A stretch of 64,000 bases of DNA from Tethya wilhelma (lineage: Eukaryota; Porifera; Demospongiae; Tethyida; Tethyidae). The translations under genes and the position numbers were made by a program. Under the pieces are notes generated by a model, which had not been told where the DNA came from, searched no databases, and saw nothing but the letters and a program-made list of their open reading frames with translations. Shown here piece by piece: positions 55,359 through 64,000 of the stretch (its first letter is position 1; every line of letters starts with the position of its first letter). The stretch spans positions 12,358,519 to 12,422,518 of the forward strand of contig CAXIPT010000003.1 of the NCBI GenBank assembly GCA_964030475.1, written 5' to 3'.

Positions 55359-57695
55359 TACAAACTAGAGAAAAGTACACGAATTCACGTAACCACAGAA
55401 AATACAAAAGGCACAGCAGTTAGGAGTTATACAAGAGCAGAAATCATAGACATAGCTGACACGACTGCACCACATACATGTACATGTACATACACAAAAT
55501 ACATGTAGAAGTCCAATAGTATCCTACACATAGCTTAGCCATACAGCAAACCTCACAATGAACATTTTTGCATGCTTATAAACACACACAATAATTTACT
55601 GTCTAATTGATAAAAGCAGAGCAAGTGGTCGGCAGACACACACACACACACACACACAAACAACAGAGCATAGCCCGAGGGAGAATGCTACAAGGGAAGT
55701 ACATTTGTAAATATTAATTTTTTCTCAACCTAATCAAGAAAGAAAGAAGTCAGTAATGAGAACTACAGAGGTTAGCTACAACCTACAGAAAGGGGAGTAT
55801 CGCAATACACCGTACTGTACACACTCAATCTCTATTCATTAACCCAACATCCTGCTGGCTGGATCTAGATCAGGTACATTGCACATGAAACAATAGAGCT
55901 CTAGGAAAAAAATAATAAAACAGCTAGCTATAGGCTAGGAGTATAACCACAGGGTGTGTGAAAGTATTTGGCTACTTGTAGATCTCTTCCTGAGCCTCGT
56001 GTACACCAAGGCTAGGGGAAGATCGTCTATGGTGCATTAAGATTAAGTGGGTGATGTAAGGATCCATCGTTGCCGTGGGGACGGATGGATGGATCGATGT
56101 CGAGTCGAACAATTGCAACAAGATCTGTTTCAATTCACAACAGCAGCATGGTTCTGATTTATTTTAGACGTAATCCAATCTTTTAAAAAGTCAGAAATGG
56201 TTGGGCTTCTTCTCAACCTCCACAAATCAACTACATAATTATTATTAAGCAAATTTTCACAATTATATCCCCAAATTAACATATTTTGCTAGTACAATAG
56301 CCTGCGGTTCTAAGCTAGTCTTCAATCAATGAAGTTACTCACCGGTCCATAGAAGAATGTCGACTATGGTACATACCACATGCTGCGAGACACACGCAAC
56401 GTGCTTCAGAAATAAGAGCTATATACAATACAAACACTGCTATTCTACACCAACCATATCTCACAGTCTCTCAACCCCATGGAATGCTATAACCTGGGCA
56501 CCCCCTCCTACCCCATGGCATGCTAGTTAGCCCTCCATCCATGCAAATGCACATACTCTCACATGCACACATGCACACACTACATACATGTACATGTAAC
56601 ACTATAACCTACGTACGTATGGCCCGCCTTGAGCAAATCATAACCTCCCTTTCCCTGCCTACACAAACCATCCAGAGTCATGTTTATTAGATACTATCAA
56701 AAGTACACCGACCTTCCTACTATGACAATACACACACAATACATTCACCATCATAGGGAAAGGTTCAACATTCATGTGACTATATAATATAAATATATTC
56801 ATATATAAACAAAAAGATTTGCACTCTCTGTATAATTTGAAGGATACATAATATTATGGAGTGTGCACTATACAATAATATACTTGTGAATCCCATTATA
56901 AATTTGTATTAACTGGTTGTAAAAAGGGCCAAGGGTCACTTGTTCATTGTAAGTAACAAAAAAAAGCTGTTATCCAACTCAACCAAACAAACATAGCTGT
57001 AGTGAACACTAAATCCACTATACTCCAATCACCGTACAAACAAAGGTTCTATATCTCCTAGCAACGGTTACCAAGGTATCTTTGCCCCGTGCTCCCAAGC
57101 ACCTAGCTTCTCCCTAACTCAGTTTCTCTCAACAGGGCTAGGCCTGCTAGCCAATTTGGTCCGATTAGTTGAGCTACACTGGGTGTACGCACGCCAATCA
57201 TGATGACAATTGGCGATGTTGGCCAATTGCCAAGCCTTTCTCAATAACTGAAGTAGACCTGATTGTATCCACTGCCAATGGAGGAATGGGAGATTGATAT
57301 TAGGGATATGACTGTGAGATGTATCACTGCACTTGAAGGCAAACCTATTGTACAATTCTCAAGAAACATTTTTTAAAAAAATCCTTAAAACTGTGTCTAT
57401 CACATTTGATTGCTCTCCCTTTCACATATACGGATATGAATAATGAGAGTTTAACCATTCTCCTTTTTTGTACGAGGAATAGTTTTTCAAAACTGAAGCA
57501 TTACAAGGCAATTGAGCTAGCATACCAGAGAGCAATCAGAGGTGCAGTGAAACCTGTGTGTGTGATGACTGAGAGTAGCACAAGGTACACATGCTAATGT
57601 GATTTTAATAATTGCAGGAATGTGAACCAAAATGAGGCAATTATGTCATTTTTATGAGGATATCCTTGATGAGATGAGAACTGACATGTGCTCAC

Positions 57696-57701
<6 letters not shown>

Positions 57702-57760
<59 letters not shown>
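57702..57760. repeat. (GT)n microsatellite
   Basis: About 29 GT units. Confidence 0.92.
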
Positions 57761-57763
<3 letters not shown>

Positions 57764-58125
57764 GCAATGAATGGGAGATGGAAATGATCCCACAATCGTG
57801 ATTGTCAAAAATACATATTAGTACTTGCAATACTCTTGTTATTGTGCATGCAATTACCTCCGTATACATGTAGTGAAATCAAGATTATGTCACAAAAGTA
57901 TAGTATTGAAATGAACTACAGTGTACCTCATTGCACATGTTACCGTTAGCAACACAGCTGCCTGGACCAAAGGACTAGTGATAGAGGGGGAAGGAGGGGG
58001 GGAGGAAGGAAGGTTCAAGAGAGATGAAACATTTTACATACAAAACATAAGTCTATTTTCTGCAAAGGAAACCACAACAACAAACAAATAAACAAACACT
58101 CCACAGGACACGTTATCCCAGAAAA

Positions 58126-58174
58126 ACAAAGAAAGAAAGAAAGAAAAAAAAAGAAAGAAAGAAAGAAAAAAAAA

Positions 58175-58205
<31 letters not shown>

Positions 58206-58206
58206 T
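58126..58206. repeat. (GAAA)n tetranucleotide tract
   Basis: GAAA units with several A-run interruptions, purine-only over about 80 bp. Confidence 0.9.
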
Positions 58207-59647
58207 ACACACGTATGTATATATACTCTGTGTGTGTATCAGCCAACCATTTACTACTAGTATTCTGATTACCTATAGCTACAGTATACTGCTGTTGATG
58301 TTTATAGTTATTGCAGTCCTCTTTGAAACAATCAGTGGAAGGAAATTATAACTCCCAACAACACACAACAGACTACCTAGAGGGAGAGCCAGTCACGACA
58401 TCCACACAGGTATCTGACAGCCACCGTAAACACACACACAACAGAGCCCCCACAAAACAGCAGATATATCCTCTCAAAAACACACAGAAACAACCGGTCC
58501 TGTGGACAAACAGACAAGGAATGACCATTACTGAGTCCCGTAGTCTTTGTGCACGCATACATAGTACATGTAGTGAAGCAAGACCCACCAAGATTCAAAG
58601 CAACACTGGAACTTCACAGAGAGAGAACACGCATAGCTCGACCAAAACTGAGCGTAATGGTCGTAAGGATAAAGAGTATCGATATCTCTAGAAGGATACT
58701 CAGGTTGAGATGTACAAGTGCAGCCCACATGTACGCAAGCATGCATGCATCTTTATGTAGGGTGAAATGGTATGCACACACCTAATGCACAATATTATCT
58801 CACAGTCTTGTCATCATATACTTTGGTAGTAGATTTTTTTAAAGGAAATATCTGCCATATTTAGCATAATATAAAAACCACCAAAAAAATGAAAGTGTGA
58901 ATATGTCTTATTATCTTATGTACATAAATGTACAGACTACACTGGAGAGAGTTGTGCACACAAAGGCCATAAGGAGAACAATACTGGAGTTCCATTCATT
59001 GTCATTATGACAGAATGAGCAACAACATGAGCAGAGGAGGCTGTAGTATGCTGTGTACCGGTACCATGCACAATGTGGTACTATCTACTACAGATGTGAC
59101 TGAAATTTACAATCGAGAATTGGTTTCATAACAAAACCTCAACTACAATTATCATGAGAGGGGAAAGAGCCTAGAGCTAACTTTACATGACCAACAAATC
59201 ATGACAAAAAAGGACACAGGGTATATTATTGTTTTCGTGAGTTACAAAAATCGGGGACATTTTCAATGGTTATGCAAGCACACATCGATGCATGTAAAGA
59301 TCGTACATGTACAGTGTGTACATACCTTACATGAACCACATACAACAGAAGAATCACATGCACACACATGTATACATTATTGTTTTCCTTAAACATACAA
59401 TGTGGTAGCTTCTTCACACAAGGTACATGGGACTTTTTAGACCTATACTACCACATCAACTATCAACTCATAACAGCTACAGGCTAAAAAAAAAGATTTT
59501 CAAAAAAGCAACATCAGATATTACATGTCCAGTATATACATCTGATCACATCAAAAACCAACTCATAACGGCCATAGCCAGAGCCATAGCTAGGCTCAAA
59601 CAAACCAAACGAAAAAAATCTTTTCAAATGACACACATACAGTATTT

Positions 59648-60709
59648 CTAACCTTCCCCGTCCTGTGTGTCAGCTAGCTCCATGGCCTTCTTCAACTTGC
59701 TGATGGCTGCCAGAAAGTTTTGCACATCCACGGTGATATCTATGATCCCTTGCCGATCCAGAGGCTGGTCGTCACACGACACACTGACCTTAGGGAGGAT
59801 AGGGGTGGGGGTCGATATGGTGCTGTGAGTCCCACCCAAGGCTGGGTTGCTGTCACGTCTAGGGGTGGAGATACTGGCTGAGGAGGTGGACTTGATGACT
59901 AGCGGACTGGTGGGGATGGAACTGTGGGAGGGAGAGTCTGTTCCTTGGGAGGACTTACGAGGAAGCTATGGGAAGGGGGGGGGGGGGGGGGGGNNNNNNN
60001 NNNNNNNNNNNNNNNNNNNNNNNNNNNNNNNNNNNNNNNNNNNNNNNNNNNNNNNNNNNNNNNNNNNNNNNNNNNNNNNNNNNNNNNNNNNNNNNNNNNN
60101 NNNNNNNNNNNNNNNNNNNNNNNNNNNNNNNNNNNNNNNNNNNNNNNNNNNNNNNNNNNNNNNNNNNNNNNNNNNNNNNNNNNNNNNNNNNNNNNNNNNN
60201 NNNNNNNNNNNNNNNNNNNNNNNNNNNNNNNNNNNNNNNNNNNNNNNNNNNNNNNNNNNNNNNNNNNNNNNNNNNNNNNNNNNNNNNNNNNNNNNNNNNN
60301 NNNNNNNNNNNNNNNNNNNNNNNNNNNNNNNNNNNNNNNNNNNNNNNNNNNNNNNNNNNNNNNNNNNNNNNNNNNNNNNNNNNNNNNNNNNNNNNNNNNN
60401 NNNNNNNNNNNNNNNNNNNNNNNNNNNNNNNNNNNNNNNNNNNNNNNNNNNNNNNNNNNNNNNNNNNNNNNNNNNNNNNNNNNNNNNNNNNNNNNNNNNN
60501 NNNNNNNNNNNNNNNNNNNNNNNNNNNNNNNNNNNNNNNNNNNNNNNNNNNNNNNNNNNNNNNNNNNNNNNNNNNNNNNNNNNNNNNNNNNNNNNNNNNN
60601 NNNNNNNNNNNNNNNNNNNNNNNNNNNNNNNNNNNNNNNNNNNNNNNNNNNNNNNNNNNNNNNNNNNNNNNNNNNNNNNNNNNNNNNNNNNNNNNNNNNN
60701 NNNNNNNNN

Positions 60710-60759
<50 letters not shown>

Positions 60760-62095
60760 CATGTGTGACTGCCATCGAACTGTGTGTATTCATTCTAATT
60801 GCATGAGTGTGGGAGTGGGTATTAATGTATGTGTGTATATAGACGTGAATTACCTGAGCACTCTAATCTTAATCTAGTCAGTATCACGAATACATTTTAT
60901 GTACACGAAAATAATTGTTTGTGTGATACCATATCCATCTTAAGAGAGCATACGAAAATAATGCGATAGAAGATCTGAAACAGATCTCCAAACACACACG
61001 TATGGGGGAAGACTCAGTCTAGGTAAACAGATATGCACATGTATGCGTACTGTATGTAAACACACTGATCAGAATCATCCACTAATGCATACCACAACAC
61101 AAGTTCCAACTTTGTTTACGATCCGTCTTCAAACGGCCACTCGGACTGTACCAACCTTTACCTTACATGTATAGCAGCATGCAAATTATGTGACCACTAA
61201 TGCATTTTGACATAACTCTCTCCAGCTTCTGTCTAGGCAAACCTATAGACCATAGCCAGCCATTAATTGGGTCCAAAACAATGTGCTGGTAGCAAAACTA
61301 GCTCTTGTTAATTTTTTTTTTTTTTCATCTGCTCTAGCTGGCTAGACTTTAGGCCTTTACAAGCCACCAAGCAACTATTTATTCCATGCAGCTGCTACAA
61401 TCTCTACTCCTATCTTTATTCTCACTATCTACAATTACAAATATGCACCTAGTGCCTCACTACAGCAAACGTAAATAGCACTTTTTATGCTTTACGAAAG
61501 AGCTGACCTTGAGAGCTGACATGTGACTACGGCGACACTATATAGGCTCTAGGACTGGGCACATTAGTAACTCATAAGGAGAAATTCCCACATAAAAGTC
61601 CACAGCTACTTCAAAGACAATTGGAAGACAATGGCACATAATTTCTCTCTCTCTCATGCACTATGTGTGTGGTTGTACGTGTGGGTATGAGTGGCAACAC
61701 AAAGGTATACCAACAAGCCAAAATAAAAAAGAAAGAAAAAAGTGAATGCATAGATTCTTGAAATGTCATGTGGGGTAGCATTATCAGTGCTATGAATCTC
61801 CATTGGAATTCTCTGGTTGAAGACCACAACACCAAACTAAGCCACTATTTTGGCTAAGGAATGATTTTATACAGGTGAGTGTAGCCTAGCTGTTCATTTT
61901 TATGGAACTACAGTTAGTTCAGCTACTAACCTGGTTGTTGACGACTGGTGGCACATCCGGTGCACTGACAGAAAAGATTTTTCGCTTGCTCGTCTCTTTG
62001 GCAGCAGTCGTATTCTTGGACTGTTTGTCTTTCTTCTTGATATCTCTCTTGACTCGATTTTTCTTCACCATGGCTCTTAGCACGTTCGTCGACAT
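59648..62095 (-). CDS. Small unidentified protein, two exons
   Basis: I do not recognise this protein. Exon 1 (62095-61931) starts MSTNVLRAMVKKNR and is strongly basic (KRDIKKKDKQSK), ending VNNQ at a GTTAGT donor in phase 0. Exon 2 (59965-59648) follows a CCCATAG acceptor in phase 0, begins LPRKSSQGTD, is Ser/Thr/Pro-rich (SPSHSSIPTSPLVIK), and ends in an amphipathic helix (VQNFLAAISKLKKAMELAD) before TAG. The total is about 160 residues. The intron contains the 716-bp gap, so further exons may be hidden. The acidic/helical tail after a basic, disordered start suggests a small scaffold or nuclear protein, but this is a guess. It is divergent from SDHB, with starts 623 bp apart. Confidence 0.5.
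59976..60754. other. Assembly gap between poly-G and (GA)n
   Basis: A poly-G run (59976-59993) is followed by 716 n and then a (GA)n tract from 60710 to 60754. Gap length is as given by the assembly; content is unknown. Confidence 0.98.
60755..61930. other. Intron of the small minus-strand gene
   Basis: AT-rich and short-repeat sequence; no exon recognised. Confidence 0.4.
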
Positions 62096-62718
62096 CTTCA
62101 AATGGCTGGTGGTTTATAGACGCTCGCCGGCTAACAAATTCAATTCAAGAGCCTCAGTTGGTGTCTTTCAACAAGTCTCTGCACTTGTAGCTCCTTGCAT
62201 ACAGCTGAGTGAGCGTGTTCACATGTCGGGAACACGAATATTTTGAACAGGAACACTTGTCGTTTGAGTTGGTAGAAGTAATTCGGTAAATAATAAAACG
62301 AAAAGAGGACTAGTCTGTCAAAATTGCACAAAATCAAACCTTGTAGCCTAAACTACAACTCCCACACACTGTGGTATCTTGTGAAATTGCCAACGCAAAT
62401 TAAAAAAATATATAGATATGCCAAATAAGCAAAAAGGCACTCTTCTCACTCAGCCCTTCAGCAACTTTCTACTTTAGAACGTTATCAAGTGTTGGTGTAA
62501 ATTGTACTACATCTGTGTTTGCAGTGCGCTAAAAGTGTGTAGGAAACTGAAGAGCAATAAAACCATCAGAATGCCTGGAATGCAATTCATTCATTATCCA
62601 ATTAAACGACCACGGTTAATTTCAAAAACAAAATTAAAATTTTAGTTTATGAAAGTTTACGCGAAGTTACGTAAAAACTCAAACTGCGCCAAGCTGAGTG
62701 TCATCATCTTGAAAAGCC
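62096..62718. promoter_or_regulatory. Divergent upstream region between the small gene and SDHB
   Basis: A 623-bp region with no ORF of note. No TATA box or named site recognised. Confidence 0.3.
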
Positions 62719-63380
62719 ATGGCTTTGAGACTACGTTCGCTACTCCCTCGACTCCAAACAACACAGGTACTTTAGCTAACATTCACAGAAGTCGTAGGAA
62801 CTGCTGTTACTAAGAACAAGCTGCTGGTTGAGCGTGGTGTGCTCTGTTTAGGGTGATATCTGATTTGTTTGTGCTTGTTCTTTTATCCAGGCCCTCTCGC
62901 CCATTAGACTACAGCAGACGGCAGCCAGTCCTAGTACAGAAGAGCAACCAAGGAACAAGAAGTTCCTCATCTACAGATGGGTGAGTTTTGAAGGACTTAG
63001 TCATAATTTTTTTGTTGTTGTTGTCAATGTCTTTGTTATGCTAGTTTTACTGTGAATAGCAGGTAATACTGATAAGCACTTGATGCCCTATAAATATTTC
63101 AGACTATTTTACACCCTTTGTTTGTCACAGGAAGAAACATAAACTGTAACACAAATCCAGTAACTCAAAGTGTAAATTGTAAATTGGGCATCTTAACCGT
63201 TCAAAATACTGTGCAGTGCATTGTCATATGTATTTGTGTTGTGTAATCACTGACTGACTAGAGTTATGGTGAACTCCATATATATTGCGTGGAAAACATA
63301 CCAGTGTGTGCTTTTGTGCTCAAAATTTGATTGTGTCTGTGTTCACACCATGCATGCATGCACGCACATGCGCGCACACA

Positions 63381-63422
<42 letters not shown>

Positions 63423-63579
63423 ATGTCGCTGCAGGACCCAGATAAGCCTGATGTCAAGCCTCACATGCAGGAATACAACGTCGACCTAAACCACTGTGGG
63501 CCCATGGTGCTGGACGCACTCATCAAGATTAAGAATGAGATTGACCCCACATTGACCTTTAGGAAGTCCTGCAGAGAAG
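62719..63579 (+). CDS. SDHB: Succinate dehydrogenase iron-sulfur subunit, 5' part
   Basis: Three exons in phase: 62719-62766 ([16 protein letters not shown], an Arg-rich mitochondrial presequence), 62891-62980 (ending KKFLIYRW), and 63435-63579 ([43 protein letters not shown]). The [16 protein letters not shown] and SCREG motifs are diagnostic of SDHB; the last begins the 2Fe-2S ligand region, whose remaining Cys residues must lie in the next exon, outside the window. SDHB passes electrons from the flavin of SDHA to ubiquinone in complex II on the matrix side of the inner mitochondrial membrane. The intron before exon 3 contains a (CA)n tract close to the acceptor. Confidence 0.95.
63378..63420. 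repeat. (CA)n microsatellite in SDHB intron
   Basis: About 20 CA units, 14 bp before the GCTGCAG acceptor. Confidence 0.92.
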
Positions 63580-64000
63580 GTCAGCTAGTAGTAATAGTGA
63601 GCTTACACTCATTGCACTTTCCAAGGGATTGTTCATCTATGGGTATACTATGGTAGTACTAGGAATGGCACAGTTACTGGATGGCCTGCATGTGTGTTAC
63701 AAATAGTCAGAAAGGGAGAGTGATTAATTTTTCAAAGTGGTGCACTTTTTAGGAGCTGTATTGGTCATTTTGGAAACATAGTGGGTAACCCTTTACCAGA
63801 TTCCTAGAGTGGATAAACTTTATATGGCCCCACAAGGCATAATCCATCCCGGCAGCAATGTGTATTAGGCTTGTGCTTGTAGATAATGGTTTTGGGTCAA
63901 ACAAGTGCAAGCATTTATGTTATGAGTTATAAGCAAGAGAGACCCCTCCTCATCAACTCACTCTGACTCTTACAAGTGCTGTTATTCACACAACGGTCTA
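63580..64000. other. SDHB intron, truncated by window edge
   Basis: Begins GTCAGC; no further SDHB exon seen before the end. Confidence 0.6.

Noticed and set aside
56000..57400. Possible tRNA or small RNA genes in the coding desert
   Set aside because: No cloverleaf with matching A and B boxes could be found by eye; a tRNA search program would be decisive.
58015..58246. Hydrophobic Phe/Leu/Ser-rich minus ORFs that look like membrane proteins
   Set aside because: Produced by the (GAAA)n tract read on the opposite strand.
59847..60877. Long ORFs spanning the n block on both strands
   Set aside because: They are open only because unknown bases translate as X; the flanks are poly-G and (GA)n.

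Overview
This is a eukaryotic and almost certainly metazoan window. Genes are split by short GT-AG introns (roughly 37 bp to a few hundred bp), lie on both strands a few hundred bases apart, and include clear animal orthologues: GRAMD4, a ceramide-kinase-like gene, phosphatidylserine synthase, TIPRL and SDHB. A Kelch-ankyrin-ROC-COR-Death family, abundant MITE-like elements and many (GT)n/(GA)n tracts would fit an early-branching animal such as a demosponge. That placement is inference; no rRNA or mitochondrial marker is present.

Layout. 1-3.1 kb: two head-to-tail copies (minus strand) of a glycosylated single-pass membrane protein, the second decayed and ending at a MITE with perfect 113-bp inverted repeats. 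4.4-5.0 kb: a PB1-domain ORF facing a HIRAN-domain exon. 5.9-7.7 kb: a cluster of inverted-repeat elements. 8.8-10.4 kb: an RRM / KH-like / WWE protein related by architecture to PARP10/PARP14, cut off at an assembly join (a single n at 10409). 10.4-31.9 kb, the centrepiece: three tandem minus-strand genes encoding Kelch propeller - ankyrin repeats - ROC GTPase - COR - CxxC exon - Death domain. Copies 2 and 3 are complete; copy 1 is cut at the same n. Relics of further duplication lie between them. 32.6-34.2 kb: an intronless arylsulfatase. 34.3-37.7 kb: GRAMD4 (minus). 37.9-43.6 kb: CERK/CERKL-like lipid kinase (minus) with one exon present twice around an n. 44.0-45.6 kb: intronless phosphatidylserine synthase, head-to-head with the kinase. 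45.7-47.1 kb: TIPRL, last exon not found. 47.3-59.6 kb: a 12-kb stretch without convincing coding sequence, rich in microsatellites. 59.6-62.1 kb: a small unidentified two-exon gene (minus) whose intron holds a 716-bp gap. 62.7-64 kb: 5' part of SDHB.

How the parts relate. The ROC-COR-Death proteins look like sensor/adaptor molecules: propeller and ankyrin modules for recognition, a ROC-COR switch, and a Death domain for output. Presence as a tandem family with decayed side copies suggests birth-and-death evolution like that of immune receptors; this is inference from architecture only. GRAMD4, the lipid kinase and phosphatidylserine synthase are separate membrane-lipid genes, not an operon.

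Assembly quality matters here. Isolated n characters mark contig joins, and several coincide with truncated genes, a duplicated exon, or microsatellites.
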